A DNA stretch of 64,000 bases. Origin: Pseudomonas sp. MM223. GTDB lineage: Bacteria; Pseudomonadota; Gammaproteobacteria; Pseudomonadales; Pseudomonadaceae. How positions within the stretch are numbered: position 1 is the first letter of the stretch; each line of letters opens with the position of its first letter. Below, piece after piece: positions 19,791 through 31,572 of the stretch. Location of the stretch: the NCBI GenBank assembly GCA_947090765.1, contig OX352322.1:6131001-6195000 (forward strand). Direction: 5' to 3'. The translations under genes and the position numbers were made by a program. Below the pieces are notes generated by a model, which saw only the letters and a list, made by a program, of their open reading frames with translations, ran no database searches and had not been told where the DNA came from.

Positions 19791-19803
19791 TTCAAGCTGC
19801 ATG

Positions 19804-19833
19804 AAAAAGGCCCTGCTCATGCAGGGCCTTTTT
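19804..19833 (+). terminator. Rho-independent terminator after psd
   Basis: The arms aaaaaggccctg (19804-19815) and cagggccttttt (19822-19833) pair perfectly around a short loop, with the U-tract inside the second arm. It stands between convergent psd and serB and could serve both. Confidence 0.9.
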
Positions 19834-19866
19834 ATTGGGGCCGCTGTGAGGCCCCGGTATCTCGGG

Positions 19867-21081
19867 TCAGCCGCGGGCGTCGCGGTCGCGCAGGCCCAGC
19901 AGGTACAGCACGCCATCCAGCCCCAAGGTGGAAATGGCCTGCTTGGCCGATTGGCGCACCAGCGGCTTGGCGCGGAACGCTACGCCCAGGCCGGCCAGCG
20001 ACAGCATCGGCAGGTCGTTGGCGCCATCACCCACGGCAATGGTCTGCTCCAGCTGCAAGCCTTCTTCGTTGGCCAGCTTTTGCAGCAGCTCGGCCTTGCG
20101 CTGGGCATCGACGATCGGCTCCACAGCCACACCGGTCACCTTGCCGTCGACCACTTCCAGTTCGTTGGCGAACACGTAGTCGATGCCCAGGCGCGCTTGC
20201 ACCTGGCGGGCAAAGTAGGTAAAGCCGCCGGACAGGATCGCAGTCTTGTAACCCAGGCGCTTGAGCTCGGCAAACAGGTTTTCGGCCCCCTCGGTCAGGC
20301 GCAGCGAGGCACCGATTTCGTCCAGCACCCCCACATCCAGGCCCTTGAGTAGCGCCATACGCTCCTTGAAGCTGGCGCGGAAGTCCAGCTCACCGCGCAT
20401 CGCGCGTTCGGTGATCGCCGCCACCTGCTCACCCACGCCAGCCGCCTTGGCCAGTTCGTCGATGACTTCGGCTTCGATCAGCGTCGAGTCCATGTCGAAC
20501 ACCGCCAGGCGGCGGTTGCGACGGAACAGGTCGTCCTTCTGGAAGGCGATGTCGATGCTCAGGGCTTCGGCCAGGGCAAAGAAGTCGCCACGCAGGGCCT
20601 GGGCATCGCTCGGCGCACCACGTACGGAGATCTCGATGGCCGCCTTGCCCTTGTCGGTTTCGGCATCCAGCGCCACACGCGCCGACAAGCGCTCGATGCG
20701 CTCGATGGTCAGGCCGTACTGGCTGATCACCGCACTCACACGCTGCAGTTGCTCGGGGGTAATCTTGCGGCTGAGCAGGGTGACGATGTGGCGCGCTTCG
20801 CCCTGGCCGTCAGCCCAGTGCTGGTAGTCTGCCTCGGAAATCGGCGTGTAGCGGGCCTGCAGGTTCAGCTCGTGGGCCTTGGCCTGCACGCTTTGCAGCA
20901 GGGCGGTAGCCACTTCGTTGTCCGGGATGTCGACCAGGATACCGAACGACAAAGTGCCGTGCATGACTGCCAGGCCAATGTCGAGGATGCTCACACCGCC
21001 CTGCAGCAGGACGCCGGTGATAGCCGCAGTGAGACCGGGACGGTCCTCACCGGTGATGTTGATCAGGACGATTTCGCGCAC
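19867..21081 (-). CDS. serB: SerB, phosphoserine phosphatase
   Basis: 404 aa from a GTG at 21079-21081, chosen because GGAG lies seven bases upstream and the product then begins MREIVLINITGEDRPG. Two ACT-type regulatory domains occupy the first 180 residues. The HAD phosphatase follows with nucleophile Asp196 in FDMDST, then ILSGGFT and GDGANDLPML. It makes L-serine from phosphoserine in the last step of the pathway. The divergent partner at 21216 is the YtjB-like gene, as in E. coli. Confidence 0.96.
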   Translation of the reverse strand: MREIVLINITGEDRPGLTAAITGVLLQGGVSILDIGLAVMHGTLSFGILVDIPDNEVATALLQSVQAKAHELNLQARYTPISEADYQHWADGQGEARHIVTLLSRKITPEQLQRVSAVISQYGLTIERIERLSARVALDAETDKGKAAIEISVRGAPSDAQALRGDFFALAEALSIDIAFQKDDLFRRNRRLAVFDMDSTLIEAEVIDELAKAAGVGEQVAAITERAMRGELDFRASFKERMALLKGLDVGVLDEIGASLRLTEGAENLFAELKRLGYKTAILSGGFTYFARQVQARLGIDYVFANELEVVDGKVTGVAVEPIVDAQRKAELLQKLANEEGLQLEQTIAVGDGANDLPMLSLAGLGVAFRAKPLVRQSAKQAISTLGLDGVLYLLGLRDRDARG

Positions 21082-21215
21082 AACCTGGCTCCGACTTCGA
21101 TGAAAAATGCGCATTCTACCGATTTTCCGTGACCATCGGGCGCCAACGATACTTTGCCGACAAAACCCGGGTCGCTATACTGCCCCACACTTCCTGCCAT
21201 TAAGAGCCGAGCTCA

Positions 21216-22673
21216 GTGAACCGGCCCACGCCCGTCAAACCAGACAATTTCTTCCTGATGATCTATCGTGCCCTGAGTCAACGTCGCGTGCCGCTGGCAC
21301 TGCGCATCGCCTGCACCAACATCTTCCTGGTCGCGCTGGCGCTGGTGATCTATGCCGTCGTGATGGGCCTGCAGTTCAAGCAGGCCATGCACGAGCAGGC
21401 TGATGCCCTTGGCCAGAGCCTGACCACCCAGACCGCCACCTCGGCGACCGAGCTGCTGGTGTCCAACGACATCCTCAGCCTCAACGTGCTGCTGGGCAAC
21501 CTGGTGAAGAACCCGCTGGTGGCCCACGCGGCCATCTACAGCGTGGACAACCGCATCCTCGCCGAAGCTGGCCAGCGCCCGCGCAACAGCCTGCTGGGTG
21601 AGGCCGAGGGGCTGTACCAGACCAAGATCACCTTCCAGGACGTGACGGCCGGGCAACTGCGCATCAGCCTGGACATGAGTCAGTTCCAGCAGCCAATGCT
21701 GATCAGCCTGCAAAGCATGGGCATTCTGGCGGCCATCCTGCTGGCCCTGGCCCTCAGCCTGAGCCTGCGACAGGGGCGCTTCATCACCCTGCCGCTGCTG
21801 CAGTTGCGGGTGTGGCTGCGTGACCCGCAACCCTATACCCCGGCCACCGACCGCCAGGACGAGATCGGCGACATCGCCCGCCAACTGCATGCGCGCCTGG
21901 CCCCGCCGCCACCGCCGGAGCCAGAGCTGGAGGAGGAGGAGGACGAGCATTTTGACGACTTCCACGACGCAGCTCCGGCCGCAAAGGCCGCACCGCGTGC
22001 CAAGGTTGCAGCATTGGCTGACGAGGACGACGACGACGCCTTTGCCGGCCTGCTGGACGATGAGAGTGCGCCCAAACCCGCTCCGGTCGAGTCTGACGAG
22101 CCACAGTACAGCGCCGTACTTGCCGTGCAACTGGGCTCACAGGAGCAACTGCGCCGCCTGCCGCGCACACGCCTCACCGAGCTGACCGAGCGCTACCGCG
22201 ATTGCCTGGAGCATGCTGCCTCGCTCTATGACGGTGAAACCCACACGCTCAACGACGGCAGCACCCTGGTGCTGTTCCACAGCCGCGACTGTGGCGAGGA
22301 TTACCTGACCAACGCCATCTGCTGCGGCGAGCTGCTACGTGCCTTGGGCCATGCCCTGCAGATCGAAGTGGCCGACAGCGGCATCACCCTGCAACTGCAA
22401 CTGGGCCTGGCCTTGGGCAACGACCTGCAAGGGCTGGAGCTGGTGGACCTGCTGATGGCCGAAAAGGCCCAGGATGCGCTGGCACTGTCGCAACACAGCC
22501 GCAACCTGTTGCTGGTGGAGCGGCAGATCAGCGATGACGCGCTGATTCGCCAGCGCGCCCGCATTCGCCCAATCGCCAGCCCTGAGGGTGCCTGCTGCGT
22601 GGAGCGGTTGATGGAGCCTTACCCGTCGATGCTGGAACGGCAGCTGGCCCGCATGCATGAGCGCCGCGCCTGA
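21216..22673 (+). CDS. YtjB/AhpA-family membrane protein with cyclase-like C-terminus
   Basis: 485 aa. One membrane helix (about 30-52), a periplasmic domain (53-165), a second helix (166-190), and a HAMP-like stretch lead to a Pro/Glu/Asp-rich linker (225-290, including EEEEDE and DEDDDD). The last 180 residues resemble a degenerate class III nucleotide cyclase fold (DGSTLVLFHS, LQLGLALG), but the metal-binding aspartates are not evident. The position divergent from serB matches E. coli ytjB (smp). I infer a sensory membrane protein; no function is established. Confidence 0.75.
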   Translation: MNRPTPVKPDNFFLMIYRALSQRRVPLALRIACTNIFLVALALVIYAVVMGLQFKQAMHEQADALGQSLTTQTATSATELLVSNDILSLNVLLGNLVKNPLVAHAAIYSVDNRILAEAGQRPRNSLLGEAEGLYQTKITFQDVTAGQLRISLDMSQFQQPMLISLQSMGILAAILLALALSLSLRQGRFITLPLLQLRVWLRDPQPYTPATDRQDEIGDIARQLHARLAPPPPPEPELEEEEDEHFDDFHDAAPAAKAAPRAKVAALADEDDDDAFAGLLDDESAPKPAPVESDEPQYSAVLAVQLGSQEQLRRLPRTRLTELTERYRDCLEHAASLYDGETHTLNDGSTLVLFHSRDCGEDYLTNAICCGELLRALGHALQIEVADSGITLQLQLGLALGNDLQGLELVDLLMAEKAQDALALSQHSRNLLLVERQISDDALIRQRARIRPIASPEGACCVERLMEPYPSMLERQLARMHERRA

Positions 22674-22681
22674 TACCGAGT

Positions 22682-22782
22682 TGGCCCCATCGCCGGCAAG
22701 CCAGCTCCCACAGGTACTCCGCAGTCCTTGAAAGCTGCGCTGTACCTGTGGGAGCTGGCTTGCCGGCGATGGGGCCAGTACA
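22682..22782. repeat. REP pair, second family
   Basis: Inverted copies of ccatcgccggcaagccagct-type sequence at 22682-22722 and 22739-22782 form a long cruciform. The same family recurs at 41031 and 57819. Confidence 0.85.
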
Positions 22783-22800
22783 GGCGGTACAAAAACAGCA

Positions 22801-22840
22801 GCCACAAAAAAGCCCGCAGAGATGCGGGCTTTTTTGTGGC
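22801..22840. terminator. Bidirectional terminator between the YtjB-like gene and the PqiC-like lipoprotein gene
   Basis: A 17-base perfect inverted repeat (22801-22817 and 22824-22840) has the core gcccgca/tgcgggc flanked by A6 and T6. It can therefore stop transcription from either side of this convergent pair. Confidence 0.92.
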
Positions 22841-22851
22841 TGGCTGTTCGA

Positions 22852-23565
22852 TCAGAACCGATAGACTTCCATATCGGTGCGAATCGGCGAGGCCATCGGG
22901 ATCTTGGATTTCTCAGGCTCTTTCTTCACCTGCACTGGCGCTGCGGGCTTTTTCGGTGGCTCTTCGGCGATCGCCGGCTGGTTGGCCAGCGGTTTGACCG
23001 CAGTGCTCAACTGTTCGGCCAGCTTCTGCAGCAGTTGGCCCTGGGCCTGAACCTGCGACGACTCGCTGCCTTCGTGCGGTTGCTCGAGGTGAACGATGCG
23101 GTTGTCACGCACATGGCCACGGCGGTCCAGCAGACGCCACTGAGCATCCAGGATGGCCGGCTGGTTTTTGCCCGAGTCCAGGCGCGTGATCGACAGCAGC
23201 ACCTGCACGTCGGGGCTGAAGCCAGCAGTCGCCGGCGCCAGCACTACACGTTGGCTGTCCAGCCGCCAGGCAAGTTGACGCACCAGCAGCTGGTCGATAT
23301 CCGACGAAAGGCTACCGGCCCAACGGCCGTCAGTCGCCGCGCTCAGGCTGCCATCGGCCTGACGCTGCAGGAACGTCTCACGCTGCAGGTAATCGGCTAC
23401 CGATACCGGGCCAAGTACCACGGCCATGCCTGCACTTTGCGAAGGCTGGCCAGGATCACCACTGTCGAGCTGGTACAGGGCAACCGGCTGGTGCATGGTG
23501 CACCCGCCAAGGCCCAGCAGGCCAGTCATCAACAGCGCAAATGGAAGGCGCAGAAATTTCATCAT
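22852..23565 (-). CDS. PqiC/YmbA-like (DUF330 type) lipoprotein
   Basis: 237 aa from the ATG at 23565 (MMKFLRLPFALL); the next Met is equally possible. A lipoprotein signal ends in LGLGGC. The body (VALYQLDSG, PVSVADYLQRETFL, LSSDIDQLLVRQLAWRL) resembles the PqiC/ABC-transport auxiliary lipoprotein domain, which links inner- and outer-membrane lipid transport proteins. A Lys/Pro-rich C-terminal extension follows (about 195-225). No MCE or PqiA-type partner is adjacent, so its partner is unknown. It lies downstream of parC. Confidence 0.75.
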   Translation of the reverse strand: MMKFLRLPFALLMTGLLGLGGCTMHQPVALYQLDSGDPGQPSQSAGMAVVLGPVSVADYLQRETFLQRQADGSLSAATDGRWAGSLSSDIDQLLVRQLAWRLDSQRVVLAPATAGFSPDVQVLLSITRLDSGKNQPAILDAQWRLLDRRGHVRDNRIVHLEQPHEGSESSQVQAQGQLLQKLAEQLSTAVKPLANQPAIAEEPPKKPAAPVQVKKEPEKSKIPMASPIRTDMEVYRF

Positions 23566-23683
23566 CCCATCCAGGCGGTCGCCTACAGGCACACCGCAGT
23601 GATACATATAGATTCAAACGGGCACACGACTACGTCGGCACCGCAAGGGCCATATCATCCGCGAAATAACCGTCCGACTCCAG

Positions 23684-23734
23684 CATTTCTGCCCGGAACG
23701 GCGCTGAAATTGCCGTTCCAGACATTTCTGCCCG
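23684..23734 (-). repeat. Direct repeats flanking a hairpin after parC
   Basis: The 12-mer catttctgcccg occurs at 23684-23695 and again at 23723-23734. Between them, ggaacggc (23695-23702) pairs with gccgttcc (23712-23719). The block ends exactly at the parC stop. It may shape the 3' end of the parC mRNA; no clear T-tract is present. Confidence 0.45.
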
Positions 23735-26518
<2,784 letters not shown>

Positions 26519-26522
<4 letters not shown>

Positions 26523-27505
26523 GGCTTGGCGCTCCAGCCACCTTCCGGTGCATCGAAGCGCCAGACAATCGGGCGTGTCTCGCCATCGGCGCGTGCGCCG
26601 TTGTTGTTGTCCAGGCCGATCCAGGCGCCCTTGGCATCGATCACAAGGGCTTCGGCCAGCCCGAACGGTTGCGGGTAACGGCGCGCCTCGACCAGAGCGT
26701 CGGCAGCAAACGACCAGCAACGCTCGACCTTGCCGCTGTCGGTATCACGCCGGCAGACCCGGTAGGCATTACGTTCGAGGGTGAACAGCTTGCCTTCGAA
26801 CCAGGCCAGGTCGGCGAAGTCTCGCGACAGTGCCCGGGCATTGGGCATTTGCGCCGGCTGCATCTCGACCCCGGCCTCGCTCAGCAGCACACAGCTGCGC
26901 CCACAGGTCCACACCGATTGCTGGCGCTCGATGGCCACCAGGCCACGGCGCTCGCGCTCGGCGGCCAGCCACAGGCGGTCGCCCGCCGGGTTGATCGCCA
27001 GGCCTTCGAACAGGGCGTTGAAGTTCAGCAACATGCCGCTGGCACGGGCCTGGCGTACCATGGCCGGGTCGATCTTCAACCAGTCCGGCTCGCCTTGCAC
27101 CGGTAACTGCAACACAGCGGCATGGGCTTCGCTGGCCAGGTACAGGTTGCCCGCCTGGTCACAGGTGATGCCTTCGAAATCCAGTTCGCCCCCGCGAATG
27201 TACGACGCTGCCCAATTGCGCGACTTCAGGCCCCACGGCAGGCCGCTTTCCGGCGGCGATGGCGGGGTAAAGGTCAGCGGTTGCGCACGCCAGGTCGGGT
27301 TCTGCTGGTCAAAGCGGTAGATGCGGTCGTCGTCGCGGTCGGACACGCCCCACAGCCCGCCCCGGCATTCCGCCAGGCCAGACAGGTTGCCACCGCGCAT
27401 GCCGTCGATCGGGTGCTCGGCACTCAGTTTCAGCTCCGGCCAGTTACCCGCCAGGCTCGGCAGGGCAACCAACGCAAGGCATACGGCAAGTACCTGCCGA
27501 ATCAA
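26519..27505 (-). CDS. Secreted esterase-like (phytase-like domain) protein
   Basis: 328 aa from a TTG at 27503-27505 that overlaps the reconstructed parE stop (TTGA). This start gives a clear signal peptide (MIRQVLAVCLALVALPSLA) cut before GNWPE. The body has repeated blade-like stretches (DFEGITCDQAGNLYLASE, FEGLAINPAGDRLWLAAE, LVIDAKGAWIGLDNNN), as in the esterase-like activity of phytase family, a beta-propeller. A probable disulfide lies at CGRSC. Because of the parE frameshift, the raw frame appears fused to the ParE C-terminus; that fusion is not real. The end overlaps the retropepsin start by four bases. Confidence 0.78.
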
Positions 27506-29408
27506 ACCATGACCTCGGCCAGGTTGCCTTTGGTCTCCAGCCAGGCTCTTGCGGTCACCGGCGCGCTTCTTGGCCAGTAGCTTGTCCATCAGCTCGCAGG
27601 TAGCGTCTACGTCGTCCAGGGTCAGCTGCACCAGGCGCCGGGTGTTAGGGTCCATGGTGGTTTCACGCAACTGTGGCGGGTTCATCTCGCCCAGGCCCTT
27701 GAAGCGGGTGACCTGCGGCTTGCCACGCTTCTTCTCGGCCACCAGCCGGTCGAGGATACCGTCACGTTCGGCTTCGTCGAGGGCGTAGTAGATTTCCTTG
27801 CCCAGGTCGATGCGGTACAGCGGCGGCATGGCCACGTAAACGTGCCCGGCCTCGACCAGCGCCCGGAAGTGCTGGACGAACAGCGCACACAGCAACGTGG
27901 CGATGTGCAAGCCGTCGGAGTCGGCATCGGCGAGGATGCAGACTTTGCCGTAGCGCAGCTGCGCCAGGTCTGTGGCACCCGGGTCGACGCCGATGGCCAC
28001 GGCAATGTTGTGCACTTCCTGGCTGGCCAGGACTTCGCCACCGTCCACTTCCCAGGTGTTGAGGATCTTGCCGCGCAGCGGCAGGATTGCCTGGAACTCT
28101 TTGTCCCGTGCCTGCTTGGCCGAGCCACCTGCCGAGTCACCCTCGACCAGGAACAGTTCGGCACGCATCGGGTCCTGGCCGGCGCAATCGGCCAGCTTGC
28201 CAGGCAGTGCCGGGCCCTGGGTGATGCGCTTGCGCTCGACCTTCTTGCTGGCCTTGAGCCGCCGCCCGGCGTTGCTGATGGCCAGGCTCTGCCAGTTGCA
28301 TGCCCAGTTCGGGGTGGGCGTTGAGCCACAGGCTGAAGGCATCCTTGACCACGCCGGAGACGAAAGCTGCCGCCTCGCGCGACGACAGGCGCTCTTTGGT
28401 CTGCCCGGAGAACTGCGGCTCCTGCATTTTCATCGACAGTACGAAAGAGATGCGCTCCCACACGTCCTCTGGCGCCAGCTTCACGCCACGCGGCAGCAGA
28501 TTGCGGAACTCGCAGAACTCACGCATGGCATCCAGCAGGCCCTGACGCAGGCCGTTGACATGGGTGCCGCCCTGAGCGGTGGGGATCAGGTTGACGTAGC
28601 TTTCCTGGACGCTGTCGCCGCCTTCTGGCAACCACAGCAACGCCCAGTCTGCGGCTTCCTTGTTGCCAGCCAGGCTGCCGCAGAACGGCTCGTCCGGCAG
28701 GCGCTGGAACTCGCTGACCGCATCGACCAGGTAAGAACGCAGGCCGTCTTCATAGTGCCACTCGACTTTCTCGCCGGTGGCTTTGTCCTCGAAACTGACC
28801 AGCAGGCCCGGGCACAGCACGGCCTTGGCCTTGAGCACATGCTTGAGGCGGCTGATGGAGAACTTGGGCGAGTCGAAATACTTGGGGTCGGGGCTGAAGT
28901 AAACGCTGGTGCCAGTGTTGCGCTTGCCGACCGAGCCGACCACTTCCAGCTCGCTGGCCTTGAAACCATCGGCGAAGGTCATCTGGTATTCGTTGCCGTC
29001 ACGTTTGACGCGCACGCGCACCTGGGTCGACAGGGCGTTGACCACCGAGATACCCACACCGTGCAACCCGCCGGAGAACTGGTAGTTCTTGTTGGAGAAC
29101 TTGCCGCCAGCGTGCAGCTTGGTAAGGATCAGCTCGACCCCGGACACGCCTTCTTCCGGATGGATATCCACCGGCATGCCGCGGCCATCGTCGCTGACTT
29201 CCAGCGAGTGGTCGGCATGCAGGATGACCTGCACCGAACGCGCGTGGCCGGCCAGGGCTTCGTCGACACTGTTGTCGATGACTTCCTGGGCCAGGTGGTT
29301 GGGGCGGCTGGTATCGGTATACATGCCCGGCCGCTTGCGGACCGGGTCAAGGCCCGAGAGGACTTCGATGGCGTCTGCGTTATAGGCGCTAGCGCTGGGA
29401 TTGGCCAT
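27502..29408 (-). pseudogene. parE: parE, topoisomerase IV subunit B, with two +1 frameshifts (probable sequence error)
   Basis: The N-terminal part starts at 29408 (MANPSASAYNADAIEVL) with the GHKL ATPase (DNSVDEALAG, DDGRGMP, GGLHGVG). It leaves frame after LGMQLAE near 28285. The TOPRIM half (LFLVEGDSAGGSAKQARD, ILADADSDGLHI, RFKGLGEMNP) continues in a second frame to KKRAGDRKS, then shifts again at 27544-27545. The true end is WLETKGNLAEVMV with stop at 27502. Dropping one base at each site gives 634 aa, the family length. As written, fragments 28137-29408 and 26519-28342 arise. ParE supplies ATP hydrolysis to topoisomerase IV and is essential, so real loss is implausible. Confidence 0.93.
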
Positions 29409-29443
29409 AGGGTCTCGTCGTCAGTCTGGTGAGTGCAAAAAAT

Positions 29444-30052
29444 TCAAAATACAGAAAAATCGAGCGCCGCATACTGCCCGCGCGCAATGCCGGCAAACGC
29501 CAGCAAGGCCGGCAGGCGCTCGGCGAAGCCCTGGAAGCTGTGATCGCCACCGGCCTGGATACGCAGGGCACATGCACGGTAATAGTGCTCGGCGTGGCGG
29601 TAGTCCAGGGTTTCATCGGCGGTCTGCAACCACACTTGATAGCGGCTGGCATCTACCGGGGCCGGCACTTCCAGCTCGGCCAGGGCCTGCACGTGATCAT
29701 GGGTCAGTTCCCAGGTCTCACCGCTGTAGTGATTGCGCTGAGTGCCAAGGTACCCGTCGAAATGCTTGTGCGGCGTTACTGCAGGGTTGACCAGCAGGGC
29801 CTTGAGGCCATGCTGCTCGGCCAGATAGGTGGCATAGTAGCCGCCGAGCGAACTGCCCACCAGCAGCGGCGCACCCAGCTCGGCGATGGCCGCTTCGAGC
29901 TGGGCGATGGCCTGCCGCGGGTGATGATGCAAGGCGGGCACGCGTAGCTGGGCCGACAGGCCCAGTTGCTGCATCACGGCTTCGAGTTGGCGCGCCTTGG
30001 TCGAAAGCGGCGAGCTGTTGAAGCCATGGATATAGAGGATGGAACCCGACAT
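29444..30052 (-). CDS. yqiA: YqiA-type alpha/beta-hydrolase esterase
   Basis: 202 aa. The start YIHGFNSSP gives the oxyanion region. GSSLGG at 66-71 holds nucleophile Ser68, ADETLDY gives the acid and GGDHSFQGF the His. YqiA is a small cytoplasmic esterase active on acyl-CoA or short esters; its physiological substrate is unclear. It lies 35 bases upstream of parE, as in E. coli. Confidence 0.92.
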   Translation of the reverse strand: MSGSILYIHGFNSSPLSTKARQLEAVMQQLGLSAQLRVPALHHHPRQAIAQLEAAIAELGAPLLVGSSLGGYYATYLAEQHGLKALLVNPAVTPHKHFDGYLGTQRNHYSGETWELTHDHVQALAELEVPAPVDASRYQVWLQTADETLDYRHAEHYYRACALRIQAGGDHSFQGFAERLPALLAFAGIARGQYAALDFSVF

Positions 30053-30201
30053 GCTGCCCCCGAAATCTGTGGCTTCGCGCCTGATGATGCGGGCGCAGGG
30101 ACGCGCAGTGTAGCGCGTTCGCCGGGTTTTGACGCATTACAACGGGTTTCGCAATAATTTCTTCAAATTGCCAGCATCGATCTCTTGGCATGCGCTGCCT
30201 T

Positions 30202-30297
30202 TGTAGGAGCAGCCTTGTGCTGCGAAGGGGCCGGTATGGCAAAAGATGGTCTGTGCCAGGTAGGCCCTCTTCGCAGCACAAGGCTGCTCCTACAGGA
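30202..30297. repeat. REP pair between yqiA and cpdA
   Basis: The arms tgtaggagcagccttgtgct (from 30202) and its inverse agcacaaggctgctcctaca (to 30296) enclose about 55 bases. The 30053-30320 gap otherwise holds only the upstream region of yqiA. Confidence 0.85.
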
Positions 30298-30320
30298 GAA
30301 TGTGAGTGCGATAACGGGCC

Positions 30321-31118
30321 TTAATAACCTGGGCTATCGAAGTCGAGCTTCACATCGAAATCCAGCGCCCGCTCCACCCCGGTTTCCAGCCGCCCATCGG
30401 CATGCAGGCGCAACCAACGGTATCCGGGCTGCTCTTCGCTCACCTTGAAGTCTTCGCTGCGTGGCGCGAACTGGATGCAGGTCGAAGGCGTAGCCAGCAG
30501 GCGCCGGCCAGCGCGCAGCTCGTCCCACTCCTGATGCACATGCCCCCACAGCAACGCCCGCACCTGTGGATAAGCCTCGACGATATCGAACAGGGCTTTG
30601 GCATTGCGCAAGCCGATCGGCGCGATCCAGGCGCAGCCGATGTCCACCGGCTGGTGGTGGAAACACACCAGGCAATGCCGCTCGCCCGCCTCTTTCAAGG
30701 CGGCTTCCAACACTGAAAGCTGGTCATCCTCCAGCAAGCCATGGGTGGCGCCATGCACCGCCGTGTTGAGCATGACAATGCGCCAGGCGCCAACATCGGT
30801 TACGGCCTGCACCAACTCCGGGGCCACTTCGGCCATGACCCGGGCCTCGTCATGGTTGCCCGGCAACCAGCGGGTGGGCGCAGCAAAGGGCGCAGTCGGC
30901 TCACGGAACGCTTCGTAAGAGGCAACACTGGCGTCCTGGGATAAATCGCCCGTGCACAACAGCAAGTCGACAGGCGGTTGTTCACGGCGTACCTGGGCTA
31001 CCACATGGCGCAGGCTGTCACGGGTATTGAGGCCCAGCATGCTGCCGGCCGGGTCGGCAAAAAGGTGGGCGTCGGTCAGTTGTACAACATGTACAGGGCG
31101 CGTCTGATCTGGATGCAT
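30321..31118 (-). CDS. cpdA: CpdA, 3',5'-cyclic-AMP phosphodiesterase
   Basis: 265 aa from the ATG at 31116-31118 (MHPDQTRPVHV), one base after the DUF1249 stop; an upstream in-frame start at 31148 would add ten residues. The calcineurin-like metal site shows LTDAHLF, CTGDLSQD, PGNHDEAR, CFHHQP and GHVHQEWD in order. CpdA hydrolyses cAMP and so lowers Crp/Vfr signalling. The order nudF-DUF1249-cpdA-yqiA-parE is conserved with E. coli. Confidence 0.94.
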   Translation of the reverse strand: MHPDQTRPVHVVQLTDAHLFADPAGSMLGLNTRDSLRHVVAQVRREQPPVDLLLCTGDLSQDASVASYEAFREPTAPFAAPTRWLPGNHDEARVMAEVAPELVQAVTDVGAWRIVMLNTAVHGATHGLLEDDQLSVLEAALKEAGERHCLVCFHHQPVDIGCAWIAPIGLRNAKALFDIVEAYPQVRALLWGHVHQEWDELRAGRRLLATPSTCIQFAPRSEDFKVSEEQPGYRWLRLHADGRLETGVERALDFDVKLDFDSPGY

Positions 31119-31119
31119 G

Positions 31120-31572
31120 TCAACGAACGCTTGCCAGTTCGTGGCCACAGGCCAGGCAGTGGCTCAGCCACTCACCAAGGAACAGGTTGAGCTGGGCCTT
31201 TTCGTCCGGCTGGTGCATGGCCTCGTTCGGATACGGGTAGATACTGCGCAGGCGCCGGGTGTGTTCGGCGCTGACCACTTCGGCCATGCGTGCATCATGG
31301 TACACCTGCACCTCCAGGTGCGGCACCGGCAGCCACGGCAGGCTGTGCTCCTGGCGCACATGCAGGGTGGTGGTGTACGGGCAGGCCAGCACCACGTCCA
31401 GCACAAGCACGCCAAGCATCTGGTCGCCCTGGGTCATGCCGATGCGGCGCGAGCTCTGGGTGGTGCGCATGTCGGGCAACAGGCGCATCAACCGGGCGTA
31501 GTTGGCCTCGCAGGCTGCCTGCAGCCCGACCAGGTCGACTCGATAGCGCTCGCGCAGCAGGTTCACTTCCAC
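31120..31572 (-). CDS. yqiB: DUF1249 (YqiB-like) protein
   Basis: 150 aa. The protein has no signal or membrane segment. Conserved-looking stretches are LVGLQAACEANYARL near the start and PHLEVQVYHDARMAEV in the middle. The family is widespread beside nudF and cpdA in gammaproteobacteria but has no known function. Its start overlaps the end of nudF by ten bases and its stop is one base from the cpdA start, so all three are co-translated. Confidence 0.88.
   Translation of the reverse strand: MEVNLLRERYRVDLVGLQAACEANYARLMRLLPDMRTTQSSRRIGMTQGDQMLGVLVLDVVLACPYTTTLHVRQEHSLPWLPVPHLEVQVYHDARMAEVVSAEHTRRLRSIYPYPNEAMHQPDEKAQLNLFLGEWLSHCLACGHELASVR

Noticed and set aside
27502..29408. Programmed ribosomal frameshifting in parE
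   Set aside because: There is no slippery run and no in-frame stop at the shift site as in prfB. Two shifts in one gene with the same inserted base fit a sequence error better.
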